From Haliotis asinina (Eukaryota; Mollusca; Gastropoda; Lepetellida; Haliotidae), in NCBI RefSeq assembly GCF_037392515.1, contig NC_090288.1, forward strand, positions 3,093,501-3,157,500: 64,000 bases of DNA, written 5' to 3'. The position numbers and the translations under genes were made by a program. This document shows, in pieces, positions 12,301 through 23,700 of the stretch. Every line of letters begins with the position of its first letter. Position 1 is the first letter of the stretch. Below the pieces are notes generated by a model. It ran no database searches. It had not been told where the DNA came from and was given only the letters and a program-made list of their open reading frames with translations.

Positions 12301-15300
12301 GATCTAAAAGTATTTTAAATTTGGTGTTAGAATTAAGGAGTGTGTTATTATGATATGTGTCACATTGCGACCCTTGTATCAGGAAACATATTGTATCGAA
12401 GCTTCAGTGCACAATACTTTGGCAATGTATCACCATGACTACAATTTTACTCTCATGATGTATTGTATCGCTGGCTGAGAACCCCATCTTTAGCTCATCA
12501 TGTTTAAAAACCGATATGAGCTGAATGTTATTCTGTCAGTTACACCTACCAGGTTTCATCTTTGGTGCAGTTTTTCTCAACAGCAAATCTGAATCTTTAG
12601 TTAACCTGTGACAAACCCCTGTAAAATTTTCTCTTTATATCACGTGAATCGTTCAGTTATTGCCAGTAATGAATTTATCTGAATTGATGTAATCCCACGT
12701 CAGTTGATATTTTCTATCTGGCCGTCCTTTTTCAGATCTTTGGATTCCTCAACTTTATGGTGTGGGCTGCCAACCTGTGGTTCTTGTACAAGGAGACCCC
12801 TTGGTTCAAGGTCCGCTCTAAGCCTCCAAGTTCCCCAGGTACGCAGTCCGAGATCGACCCACAGAAAGTATAATGCTTCACTCAAGCCAGTTACCATGAG
12901 TTAGGATTGAAAGCTTGATGCATGGTCATAAAAAGTGATTATGACAAGAAATCTCAGTTTTTTCAAGCGCTAAATGGATTTCTAACCCTTCCCTGATAAT
13001 AAAAGGTGATTAATATGGTCTGTCTGTCAGGACAAGTGCCAACACCAGAGTATTTATGCAATCTTTTTGTATTGAGAGGAAAAGGATTTCATGTAGAGTT
13101 TGGACATTAGCATCAAAAGTTGGGATTACCCTTAGTCTTCAAGAAATACAGAAGGTACTTTTGATATTAGGCCTGCAAAAATCAAATTTTCTCCTGTTTT
13201 TTGTGCTGGGGTCCTTCTCTTGCCTTATCAGTTGTCTAGTTCATCTGCTGAGTCAACACTTCCAACACATGTTCCTTCTTCTGGTGCTATGTAGTTAGGT
13301 TGTGGCTCTAGTGACCAAGTGGTTGAAGCAGTTGATTCAAGGATTGATACTGCAGTCAAGGATTGATAAAGCTGTCAAGAATGCTTCATGTTTATCAGAC
13401 TGCACAGATAAGGCAGCCAGACTCATGTTGATAGCTCTGGGTGATGTTCCACAGATGGATTATGCTGGTTGCTGGTCTCCTTGCTGACATTGAAACTTCT
13501 CTTGACCACTGTTGAATGTTCTTCAGACCACTGTTGAGTGTTCCTCAAAGTTTTAACATTGTTGAATGCTCTACAGACCACTGTTGAATGTTCTTCTACC
13601 ACTGTTGAATGTTCTGACTGCTTTTGAGTTATATCATACTGGTAGTTCTGTACTGGTTTATCATCATTTTGTCGTCTTGGTGTTACCTGCTCAGTGAAAA
13701 ACGCTGTGACTTTAGGCTTGATGAGATGACGTCATTAGGCAAACTGGGTTTTGCCAGCTCCCTGATGAGTGTTGTGAAGTTCGGATTTGTGAGATGACGT
13801 CATTAGGCAATCTGGGTTTTGCCTGTAATGAATGTATTGTATCTTCTTTGCTATTGTGGACCCCAGCAGCAGTTAGGTTTGGTTCAGGATTATCCAGACT
13901 AATTCACAGGGTTCTAGGATTATTCACAGTTCGCACTTATCCAGAAACATCCGGATTGTGATATATAGGATATACAAGATCATAAATGTGATTTATACAG
14001 GATTATCAGGACTATGACTTGTAACAGGATTATCTTGAAGTGGTACAGTCAGGAAGATGTCAGCCTCCGAAATATCATATTTATGTGAGAATTTGTATGT
14101 AGCTGGGAAACTGAAGATTGCAAATAGGCTACACATTGGAATATCAGGATTGTGAATGGGTAACACATTGGAATATTGGGACTGTGAATAGGTGACACAT
14201 TGGAATATCAGGATTGTGAATAGGTGACACTTTGGAATATCAGGATTGTGAATAGGTGACACATTGGAATATCAGGATTGTGAATAGGATTTGGGGAACT
14301 GAACATGAACATGTGCAGTATGTTCAGTGGAACGTGTGTCCTGCAGTCTCCTCCTGTACATCCCAGGAACTCTTAATCCATTGCTAGATGTGTTATTGCA
14401 AATAATATAAGTATTTTATATGTGAGCTTGATCTGTCAAGGTAAGTGTTGCTTTTTGAGAGTGTTGTTCATTTTGTGTGAAATATGCCTGAAATATTTCG
14501 AAATGGAAATTATTGTACATTCTGAATGTTTTCAATCAAAGACATGGCATTCTATTTTCTTCCTCAACTTGTACATACTGACTTGCTGCATCTATAAATA
14601 CAAGCACCTGTCTGCCAGTCACACAGCGATGTATGTGAACTGTGTGCATGCTCTCTCACACATTCCTTCACTGACCACATTCATCTGCACAGTCAATATT
14701 TTCTTTTTCATGTTACCTTACCACACAAGTCACATTCTTCCAACAATTGGGCTCTGACAAACTCAAAAGAGGCCAGTCCTGACTTTTTGCAGTGATTAAA
14801 CTATAATCCAAACTTACAGAACAAATCTTGTGACCGAGTAAAGTGTGTATGTTGCAGAATATCGTATATATTCACAAAGAAGCCATGTCTCTGTGTATAT
14901 AGTATTAAGAGGAATTATCTGCATGACTTCTGTCAAGCTTGGGCAACTGTCTCTGTGCTGTTTCCTACAAGTGATATTGACATGGATATTGATGTTGATA
15001 ATGACTTGTCTGTACATAGAGCTACAGGCTGTGCCATAGTGTTTTCAAGAGTGCAAAGCCTCTCCCTGGTGTATTTCCTTCTGTGTATCAGGTTTATTAT
15101 TTGACAATGATATTTCTAAGAACCTTGCATGATCTTCATAGTGTTTAACTATATATATATATATATATATATCTATGTACTGTAGGCTTTCATCAAGGTA
15201 TGTTAGTAACTGAAAACAACAACCACATATGGGAAGGTGCCACATGACTTTGGAATGGATCGTTGTAAATGCCAGCTGCACTTGGATCTTCTTGACGCCA

Positions 15301-16492
15301 GTTTGGGTTTACTGAGTGTACAACTTCCCCAGGGTGTAAGTCCAGGGTCCTATACCACTCCACTCTAATAACCAGTCTCAATGTAAGCAGTGCATCCACT
15401 CACCTACTTACTCTCCAGGCCCAAAGTAACTTCACCCCACCTTACCCAATCAACCATGGATAATTCCCCTTAGCCCTTCTACCTTATACTAGGGTTTGTC
15501 CCCTAGGACAATTACATCAAGCCTTAAATATTCCTGGAGTTACAGATATGTCAAGCACTTTATACGGTACATCAGACCCTGATTACAAATTGCTTGGGTT
15601 GATCAGGGACAGTTACACCATGCCCTCCTTACATGCTCATAGGGGCAATTACACTATGTCCTCCTTGCTTGCTCTTAGGGTTAACCAGGGACAATTACAC
15701 CATGCCATCCTTGCATACTCCTACAGGTGACCAGGGACAGCTACACCAATCCCTCCTTGCATGCTCCCAATGTTGACCATGGAGAATTACACCAATCCCT
15801 CCTTGCATGCTCCCAATGTTGACCATGGAGAATTACACCAGCCCCTCCTTGCATGCTCCTAGGATGACCGACCCGTGAAGGTCCGGGAGTAGAATAGGCC
15901 TTCAGCAACCCATGCTTGCCATAAAAGGCGACTCAGCTTGTCGTAAGAGGCGACTAACGGGATCGGGTGGTCAGGCTCGCTGACTTGGTTGATACATGTC
16001 ATCGGTTCCCAATTGTGCAGATTGATGCTCATGTTGTTGATCACTGGATTGTCTGGTCCAGACTCGATTATTTACAGACCGCCGCCATATAGCTGGAATA
16101 TTGCTGAGTGCGGCGTAAAACTAAACTCACTCACTCCTAGGGTGACCAGGGACAATTACACCATATTTTCCTTACATGCTCCTAGGGTTGACCAGGGACA
16201 GTTACACCACCTTCTCCTTGCATGTTCCTAGTATTGAGCAGGGACAATTACAGCACCTTCTCCTTGCATGTTCCTTGGATTGACAAGGGACAATTACACC
16301 AAGCCCTCCTGGCATGCTCCAAGTGTTGACCAAGGACAGTTAAATCAAGGGTTGACCAGGACTATACCTTGATGAAGCCTCAGTCCCTTTCAGCTCTGTG
16401 TTTTTGTGTTGTCTGTGACTGAATTTTTTCTTTATTATTTTGTTTCTCTAGAAGCAGGCCCGCCTCAGCAACCTCCCACCAACCAATATTAA
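9222..16492 (+). CDS. SYP: Synaptophysin-family vesicle membrane protein (partial, 5' exons not seen)
   Basis: This is a four-transmembrane MARVEL-domain protein of the synaptophysin/synaptoporin family, whose members sit in synaptic and other small vesicles and bind synaptobrevin. Coding exons are 9222-9346, 9804-9996, 10583-10774, 12736-12838 and 16452-16492. All have GT-AG borders and phases that close (0/2, 2/0, 0/0, 0/1, 1/stop). Family hallmarks appear in order: IFAFATTTSF in TM1, a luminal loop with Cys pairs, IAFLYCIGALILYIF in TM2, then SSAWAQGVSDVKFYTDP, and FGFLNFMVWAANLWFLYKE in TM4. The cytoplasmic tail is only about 20 residues and is Pro/Gln-rich, without the long Tyr/Gly repeats of vertebrate synaptophysin. 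The exons for the N-terminus and start of TM1 (usual Lys-Glu-Pro segment) were not found between 1 and 9221. SYP, SYNPR and SYPL1 cannot be told apart here. Confidence 0.9.
9360..9790. repeat. Imprecise TCCATCAGTCCAC-type tandem repeat in an intron
   Basis: Pyrimidine-rich units such as CTCCATCAGTCCACTCTCCT fill nearly the whole intron between the first two visible SYP-family exons. They account for the Ser/Pro/His-rich open frame at 9295-9717. Confidence 0.85.
9804..9996 (+). CDS. SYP: SYP-family exon: loop 1 and TM2
   Basis: Follows acceptor cttgtcttgcag and ends at donor gtgagt. The first base completes an Asp codon from the previous exon. It encodes LPSVAVVINCNGT with a loop cysteine and an N-linked glycosylation sequon, then the hydrophobic TM2 (FVGVIAFLYCIGALILYIFF), ending DLYRKNNRIVIG, the family's short cytoplasmic loop. 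Confidence 0.92.
10101..10315 (+). mobile_element. SINE (family B)
   Basis: Contains CAGCAACCCATGCTTGCCAT, GTCTTAAGAGGCCACTAACA, GACTTGGTTGACACATATCA and GTTGATCACTGGATTTTCTG. Same orientation as the complete copy at 15861-16137 but lacking the CTCACT tail. Confidence 0.75.
10316..10500. repeat. About 65-bp tandem repeat, three diverged copies
   Basis: Units like ATATAAACAGAACTCAYAG...CTTGTTTCTTMCACATT...GCTGACAKGC follow the SINE at 10101. In the intron before the TM3 exon. Confidence 0.6.
10583..10774 (+). CDS. SYP: SYP-family exon: TM3 and second luminal loop
   Basis: Exactly 64 codons, phase 0 at both ends. It encodes DFVISVVITALWLIASSAWA (TM3), then GVSDVKFYTDP, a near-invariant family signature, and a second loop with two cysteines (ECQHVPCQ). 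It ends NVSI, a potential glycosylation site. Confidence 0.93.
10775..12735. other. SYP-family intron, little recognisable
   Basis: AT-rich. A SINE tail remnant (GGAATATTGTAGAGTGTGGC, then ACTAAACTCACTCACT) lies at about 11548-11600. No exon seen. Confidence 0.55.
12736..12838 (+). CDS. SYP: SYP-family exon: TM4 and start of cytoplasmic tail
   Basis: 34 codons plus 1 base. It encodes FGFLNFMVWAANLWFLYKET followed by PWFKVRSKPPSSP, as in the vertebrate FKETGW region. Donor gtacgc at 12839. If the donor is ignored, the frame stays open for 11 more codons to TAA at 12871-12873, giving an alternative tail PGTQSEIDPQKV. Confidence 0.92.
13721..13825. repeat. 68-bp direct duplication carrying CRE-like TGACGTCA
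   Basis: GAGATGACGTCATTAGGCAA and the following CTGGGTTTTGCC occur twice, the TGACGTCA palindromes being at 13727-13734 and 13795-13802. Intronic in the SYP-family gene. Confidence 0.75.
14125..14292. repeat. 32-bp tandem repeat
   Basis: About five copies of ACATTGGAATATCAGGATTG + TGAATAGGTGAC. The minus-strand frame with repeated SQYSNVLPIHNPDIP-like residues is this repeat, not a gene. Confidence 0.9.
15151..15174. repeat. (TA)n microsatellite
   Basis: Twelve TA dinucleotides in the last intron of the SYP-family gene. Confidence 0.9.
15490..16350. repeat. About 45-bp minisatellite interrupted by a SINE
   Basis: Units like TTGACCAGGGACAATTACAC + CATGCCCTCCTTGCATGCTCCTAGGG run on both sides of the SINE at 15861-16137. 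Copies are diverged except for a perfect pair near 15770-15850. Confidence 0.88.
15861..16137 (+). mobile_element. SINE (family B), complete copy with target duplication
   Basis: Begins GATGACCGACCCGTGAAGGT and passes CAGCAACCCATGCTTGCCAT, GTCGTAAGAGGCGACTAACG, GGATCGGGTGGTCAGGCTCG and GTCCAGACTCGATTATTTAC, ending in a CTCACTCACTC tail. It interrupts a minisatellite unit; CTCCTAGG borders both sides, which fits an 8-base target duplication. It is the least diverged copy in the window and defines the family here. Confidence 0.85.
16452..16492 (+). CDS. SYP: SYP-family terminal coding exon (Pro/Gln-rich tail)
   Basis: Acceptor ttgtttctctag after a T-rich tract. One base from the previous exon plus this exon reads EAGPPQQPPTNQY then TAA. 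A Pro/Gln/Tyr-rich end suits the family, whose tails are rich in those residues. The short length and the alternative read-through stop in the previous exon lower confidence. Confidence 0.7.
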
Positions 16493-16799
16493 GGTGTATC
16501 CTGTAGTAAGTAGTCTCGACTAACCAAGTACTACCCTTCTTATAGCTGTGCAACATGGCATTGGAATAGAAACAAACTTGTGGTGGCAAGGGTAGTTAGG
16601 ACATTTTTTCTCAGAAATGTTTGTTTTAGTTTATTGATATTTTGGACTTTGTAATATTTTACAGAAGAAATTATGAATATTGAAATGTCCCATTTGATTA
16701 TTGAGAACTAGAATGAAATGTCAGAGATCACCAGTAGTTTCTTTATTTCAATAATGGAACTCTGTAGTCCCAGTCAAACAGATGTAAGTTTAGTGTTTA

Positions 16800-17045
16800 C
16801 TCAGAGAGGAAGGCATGACACATGGGTCAAATGCAAAACATAGGTCAGACACGAAACATTGGTTGGGCTCGACACCTGAGTCTGGTGCAAAAATATTGGT
16901 TGGACATGACACATGGGCCAGACATGAAACATAGTTTAGACATGACAAATGGGTCAAACACAACAAATTCTTCAGACATTTTGAGACCTGAAGAACTAGG
17001 TCAGCCATGAAACATGGCAGACATGTCACCCATGGGTTCAGTCTG
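16800..17045. repeat. Diverged GACATGAAACAT-type tandem repeat
   Basis: About 30-bp units alternating ACATGACACATGGGTCAGAC and CATGAAACATTGGTTGGG-like forms. Explains open frames on both strands here. Confidence 0.7.
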
Positions 17046-17754
17046 ACACAGGACTTGATTGACCGAGCTACTTCTAGATCATTGCAAATTAACCAGACGA
17101 TGGTTCAGACCAGACCACAATGTTTCCTGTTGGACATTGACAGCCTTTTAATGTCATGTGGCTTGTAGGAAGCAGAGATGACTACAGGGTTTCCGAGTTC
17201 CACTGCTGTAGGATATTCTTGATATCTGGCTAGAGTTCACCTAGAGGTATCAGTTGTTCGTGATGTGAGGATTGGGCACATCAAACGTCATTATCAAACA
17301 AGACGACCTTTCAACCTTTAACCTTAGTAACATGGCTTGTTGTGATGTACACATAGATTACACTGAACCAGTCTGATGCCACAATCCTGTCATCTTGTGA
17401 CTACTGTTTTCATATCAACACACCTTGATGTACTCCATGCACCACCACCACCACCACCACGTCACCCCAGGCCATAAATACAGTACATACAAAAGGGTGG
17501 TTACCTGGTCATTCTAACCTTGTGTCATTTCTAGTACTGCTTGTGTATTTGATGTGTGTGAGTGAAATCATAAGTTGCACTGATTCCATGTCAATGTTTA
17601 ACCCACTGATCTTCTGCTATGTATATATTTTAGATCATGGAGATTATATTGAGTAATATCTGTTAATTAAGTGAAGTGGTTTGTCACACACAGGACTCTG
17701 GCATTCCACTCTAGCAAAACAGAGCATCTTCATATAGTAAGCTTGTCCCAACAT

Positions 17755-18115
17755 GCAGAGGACGTACCCCACACTGCACTGATGCTATTCCTAAATGCAG
17801 TGTATCTATCCCATAATGCACTGAAATAATCCCATAATGCACAAAAACAATACCACGATGCACTGAGCCATCCAATAATGCTTCAGACATCCCTAAATGC
17901 ACTGATATGATCCCATTATGCAAGGGAGCTATCCCATAATGCAGTAGAACTATTCCATAATGCACTGGAACAATCCCATAATGCACAAAAACAATACCAA
18001 GATGCACTGAACCATCCAATTATGCTGCAGACTTATCCCCAAATGCACTGATATAATCCCATTATGCAGTGGACCTATCCCATAAATGCACTGAAACAAT
18101 CCCATAATGCAGTGT
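17755..18115. repeat. CCCATAATGCACTGA tandem repeat with 144-bp duplication
   Basis: Short 20-23-bp units built on ATCCCATAATGCACTGA. A longer segment starting ACAAAAACAATACCA at 17841 recurs at 17985, 144 bases on. It explains the minus-strand frames repeating HYGI/VHLGI. Confidence 0.85.
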
Positions 18116-20085
18116 AAGTCTCGTGTCCTCTCCTTGGTTGGGTACAACCAAAAGCAGGTCACACATCATTACACTGATGTCTGCCAGGCATGTCATATTG
18201 GTTGTTTGGCTTTGAGGATCATCACCAGGGTAAATGGCAGTCATCGTGCCACATACTATCGTCAATAGGGCATTACTGGGCCACCATCTAGGTTTATTCT
18301 TATGAAAGAACACATACTGTTCATGCTAAACTGGTGTAGAAATATCAAACCCAGAAAGCTGTATAAGTAAAGGCTCAGTAACTGCATCCACGAAGGACCT
18401 TAAACTGTATCATATCCTGTCCACAATTTATATGGATATTTAGTTTAGTCAGAGTTATCACCCTTGCACTGCACAGAGACTTTTCTTTATACTGTATTTT
18501 TGTGCGATTTGACAGAGTTTACTGTTTGTATTTTGCTGAGTGTATTTTTGTATTAGCTGGAGTCTTCCTCAGGATCCGTACAACAGAAAATGTCTGGGTG
18601 GTTGCTATTTTATCAACATTGTGACAAGAATGTTTTCTACCCACTCAATTTCAGTTCAACTCATTGACAAATGTTATCAGCAATCCATTTTCAGGAGATA
18701 CATGTGTTATGCTCACAGTGATGTTTACAGGATTTCTGTGACCTTCCGAAAGTTTGAGAACTCTGACATCTTAGTAAAACATGAATGATCTCCCCGTTAG
18801 TTCTACTCCTCTGGCTGAGCCCAGTTTTAACATCCAAAACGTTGTGTATTTTAACTCTTGTACATATAAAGGGACACTTTCATTTTTCTGAAGTTCATAG
18901 ACTTGAGCCACAGCACAAAAATCTGTGAGATTTGGTTTTATTTCATTAGTCAGTACCAAAATGCCTGACTGTAATGCAATCTAATGACAGTTATTTTTAT
19001 ACATAATTTGTTAAAACTATTTCAGACCTATCCTTCAGCAAGAGACATTTGTGAACCATTGATAAAAAAAGTGGCTTCCTTTGCTACACTGATAGGGTCA
19101 CCATTTGTTTTTTTGGAGTCTGTTGACTAAAACATTTGCATAAACTACATTCCATTTGGATATAGGTGGCCTTGACCTCAGGGCAAGCATTACTATTTTA
19201 GTGATGAATTTCATTGCATCTTGTCGATGTGATATGCCTTGTTTTGCTTTTGTTGTTTGTATTTTGAATACTACTGTATCTGGTGTTTGATCTGGGTTGA
19301 AATGTAGATATGTGTATTTATTCATTTTGTGAGTGGAGTTAACATTTTGTTAGTACAAATGATGAAGTCTCTCCATAAATTCTCATAGAGATGCTCCTGT
19401 TTCTGTGATGGTTTGCTGTTACATGTAATCAGGCCAAGTATTCTATTCATAAAAAGAAGTATCAGGCCAAACCAATCCAGTTTCTCCTTCAGTATGACAG
19501 GAGGCAAAATAAGAGAAATATTTAGCAGCAGCAGCAGCAGCAGCAGCACTGTGTATATAATCAGGTTTATTCTGAAGAGTCTGGAAAATGTCATCTATCA
19601 CAGGCTTCACCCTCTGTTAAATATGCAGTTTCTGTGTTGTGGGTGGTCAGTCATTCTGATCGCCGGGTTCCCTATCAGGGGGTCTCCTGTTATTGCTTAA
19701 GCATTGCTAATAGTGGCGCAGAACCAGACTCACTCTCACTCACTCACTCACTCCAGGGTCTGGGGACACACACTTGTACTCAACAGTTGGTGAAGACCTT
19801 GATGAAAACTACACCAGTTATTACTGAAGTCAGTTTCTTAACAGTTGGATATTGTAGACCATTTCATGTATTGAGCATCAAATACGATGTGTTTATGACT
19901 ATTTATTCCTGTTTTTAATCCATGCTTATCGAGTTCTTGTATGCTGTTCATTCCTTCATGTTATAACATGGTATTAACCGATGATCTATGCTCAGGATAT
20001 CCTGAAGCAGTGTTCTGCTAGTTCTTGTTGGAACCATCCATTCTGTAGTTTTGGTCCTTTAGTTGTTTGTATGAACAATAACGCT

Positions 20086-20091
20086 AATAAA
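20086..20091 (+). terminator. AATAAA polyadenylation signal, + strand
   Basis: Canonical hexamer facing the minus-strand pair at 20096-20105. It is the best candidate for the end of the SYP-family transcript. Confidence 0.45.
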
Positions 20092-20095
20092 TTGG

Positions 20096-20105
20096 TTTAT
20101 TTATT
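20096..20105 (-). terminator. Two overlapping AATAAA signals, - strand (HEMK1 3' end)
   Basis: Plus-strand tttatttatt contains two minus-strand AATAAA hexamers, about 560 bases past the HEMK1 stop. Spacing and orientation suit the HEMK1 polyadenylation signal. Confidence 0.5.
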
Positions 20106-20162
20106 ATGTCACATTCTTGTTTCTTCACAATGAGGAAACACTTGTGTCAGAAACAAGCTTTA

Positions 20163-20310
20163 CAGTAGGAGACTTGACGTCAACATCCATCGTGGCTGCA
20201 CCACAGTAGGAGACGTCAACATCCATCGTGGCTGCACCACAGTAGGAGACGTCAACATCCATCGTGGCTGCACCACAGTAGGAGACGTCAACATCCATCG
20301 TGGCTGCATC
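20163..20310. repeat. 36-bp tandem repeat in the HEMK1 3' UTR region
   Basis: Four near-perfect copies of a 36-bp unit containing GACGTCAACATCCATCGTGG. On the minus strand it is an open frame of 67 codons repeating a 12-residue AATMDVDVSYCG-like unit, probably because 36 is a multiple of 3 and the unit lacks stops. Confidence 0.85.
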
Positions 20311-20667
20311 ACCACCCACAATTATCATGTTTGCATTACTATATCAAAACCTTTACATATTTATCACTGCAAGTTAAGGGAAAGATCTGCTTTGACCAAC
20401 ATAAACAAATCACTAGCATTCAAACACATTATTACTGGTCCTAGCCGACCTAAGGGAGGCAACAATAAAACTGCAGCACGAATCCAGGAATATGCCTTGC
20501 TTAATCATCTGAGCAAAATGAACACACAGTGAGAACATAATAATCTAAGCTGTATAATCGTTAGTTTACCGACCACCCAAAAGGATTCCAAAACATTCTG
20601 AATAATTTTAAGACTGAACCTCACTGTGCGGAGGTGATCAAGAAGCACATTGGCACATCCATCTGCT

Positions 20668-20710
20668 TCATCTAGTACAGTCCCAATACTGAAGGACAGA
20701 AAATCGATCC
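20668..20710 (-). CDS. HEMK1: HEMK1 exon 9: terminal coding exon
   Basis: Acceptor tttgtttcag. It completes [14 protein letters not shown] and stops at TGA (20668-20670). Asp/Arg-Arg-Phe just after the conserved R-D-F segment fits the family's C-terminus. Confidence 0.85.
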
Positions 20711-23700
20711 CTGAAACAAAATATTGAATTAATCTAAGAAGAGGTCTGCATTGTATGAATGAAAAGAGTAGCAGCCCCACCCCAACACTTCATTGACTGT
20801 GCTACCCCAGAATGAATGAATCAATGAAAGAATCCAGCCAACATGTATATACCACACTTATTCAGCTTCTGAGATCTTTTGAGAGGTGGTTAAATTCCTT
20901 CCCTGAACAGTGGATCAGTATGCTTTCTACGTATCATTCCCAACACCCTAGGCAGTTTACATCCCAAACTCCCATGGGGCGATGTTTCTGCCATGTGGTG
21001 ATGTATCGCGGGATGAGTGTACAGGGTGGTATCCCACTTGTACCCACCTGGAAGTAAAGTCCTGCACTGTCCTGACATAGCGTAGTTCCCCCGTTTCCTC
21101 CACCAGGCTCTGTATCCTCCCAGGATGTGGAGTGTCCACTTCCAGCCATACAGTGCTGCAACACAAGAGCCTGTTACTGTATAACCATTGTGTGGTCTTT
21201 CACAAATGAGCGCTATATATACATCCTAAAACATGCGCACGTGAAAGGGGTAAACTATTATCTGCATGTATTATGGGCCAGTGGCCTCCTTACTGAATAA
21301 ACTGTCTGCCTGTCTGTCATTGTGTAGGCTTTCACCAGAATTACAGATATATAAGTTATGTTATGTCAGCTACAGTGAGTTTAGTTTTATGCTGCACTCA
21401 ACAATATTCCAGTTATGTGGCAGCAGGCTGTACATATTCAAATCTAGACGAGACAATCCTGTGATCAACAGCATGAACACTGAATGAGAAACAAAATTAA
21501 GAGAATCCGGTTTTGAGGATACAACCCAGCACAGTGAACTGCCTTACACAGTTTTCATCATAACTCTTTATGGCTTACAACTGCATCAACCTTTCTCTAG
21601 AGAACTGTGTGCCACCATTGTCATGTCACGTGTGAGAGTTTAAGCAGCTAAATATCTTATGACATTGTCGCAGGACTGTAAATTTGATTCGAAAGTAAAT
21701 TTGTTATCAAAATCATATGTGTGACAGTGAACCCATCCCATGTGTGACTATGAACCTGCCCCTTGTGTGACAGTGAACCTACCCTTTGTGTTTCAGCAGA
21801 TACTGGGCCTTGGCGAGAATATGTCTGACAACATCTAGACCATCTCTTCCACCATGAAGAGCAGTGTGGTCCTCATAACTGTCAAAAGAGTCAGGGAGGT
21901 CAATTCCGAAGTTACAAATATCAGTTACTGCATATATACTGTTCTATACCTTCATTTTTGGGTATAATAGTGCCAGGGTACTGTAGTTCACCTTGTTTTA
22001 TCGCATTCAGCAATGTTTTAGTTGTTTTAATATAATATGCACAGGTGGCTTAAATAGCTGTTTGTTTCCAGCCACACTCTGCAACATTCCAGCTATATGG
22101 TGTCAGTCTGTGAATAACCCAACAATCCAGTGATCAATCCAGTGATCAACCAAGTGTCAACCAAGTGTCAAGACAAGCATGAGTTACTGAACATCAATTA
22201 AAATCCCATAGCTTATCTTGATATGAAGTCAGCTGGCTAAACAGGATAAGCTGTCACAACTGCTAGTCAATACTATGAACAAATCTCAAAGTTTCCAATA
22301 AAATGGGTGAAAGAAGTACTTATAACATCAACTTCATCGCCTCAGTAACTTCACTTATTACAGAAACAAGGCTGATAAATTTACATAAAGAGGTTTTTCA
22401 ATGCTAACTTGTAAGCTAGCATATTAAAATTTGAATTTGAATTCAAATAACTCAAAATATCACAAATGTTTCAGGCATCAGGCATCAATTGATTTTAATC
22501 AAAGTACATCTGCTTTCAGTTAGTCAAGGTGTCAGTGTGACAGTCTCCCTTCTGTGATTCCATACTTTCCACCGTCATGGGAAATTGCTGTAAAAAGGAA
22601 GAATTCTGACAATAATGCATGTTTTTATGAAACATTATCAAATGCCAAAGTATAAAGGTGAGAATATCCTGACCAAATTTGGCATTCATCCTAAGTACAT
22701 GCAAAGGCTGGTCAAAACACTACAACTTTCCTGATAATACTCAGAAGCAATAATAAACCAAACAAGTCAACTTCACTGTGTATTGAAAGGCTTTCAAGTT
22801 CTGTTCCAGAAAGGGTCACTACCATCAATTTAAGTCAAAGGTAAACTTGTTGCCATAGAAATGCAGACATTATCTTATTCTGAAATCCCAAAATATTAAA
22901 AAAAAGTTCACCATCAGACCTATCTATGTGTCAAGGTTGGTGATGAAATATGAAGGTTTTTTTATGCTCTGCTCAGGAAAAGACAAACTTGCACAGATGG
23001 ACACACCCGACACACAGCAGCCATATTGTTTTCACCAATACATCCAACCAAGAGCTATTTCAATACCTTTTCTGACCTTGAGTTTAATACAACATCGTAA
23101 TGACAGCTAGCATCAAAGTCAGTTTGCAGTGAAATTTGAGGACTAATTTGAAGGCTAATCACGAGTCCATTATTGTTGAAGAGAACATGGTCTGCAATCT
23201 GATATTAGTCCTTGAAGATAATGTCACAACTAAGCTTTCAGCTTAATTATGGAGATCACCATAATAAAATTACATCAAACATAATGTTGTGCTATTTAAC
23301 TCGGACTGCCTTCCAAACAATGTGTAGAACACCACAAATATAACTGACACTCATGTCAAGTGATATTTCATACGTTTCCATGAATCAAATTCAGGGCATA
23401 TAACACAAGCTCTCAAAGCCTTGCATTGGCTCCTCGGTTATTTGACTACAAGATTTGCTGCCTGACTCATGACTGTCTCGTCAATGACCACTATCCATCA
23501 TAACTAAAGGACCTGATCTCCCTTTACTCTCCAGAACGCTCACTCCGATTGTCCAATGATCACCAAATCAGTTAGCTTCTATCCACCTCCATGATGTCTG
23601 ATTGCATCCTTTCAGTGTGCAGTCCCATGTTCTAGAACTCTCTACCTTCAGACTAAAGGACTTCTACACACATTTGGCAAGGGAACCTTGTCTGCAGCTC

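Larger units (their letters stand above)
16493..20110 (+). other. Probable long 3' UTR of the SYP-family gene
   Basis: No coding exon seen. The stretch runs from the terminal stop codon to an AATAAA at 20086-20091. It holds imprecise tandem repeats (16800-17045 and 17755-18115), short CAC and CAG runs, and a SINE tail remnant at about 19690-19755. UTR status is inferred from position only; an earlier polyadenylation site is possible. Confidence 0.4.

Noticed and set aside
20125..20328. 67-residue protein with repeats of AATMDVDVSYCG
   Set aside because: A 36-bp tandem repeat in the HEMK1 3' UTR region; repeat length divisible by 3 keeps it open. No homology.
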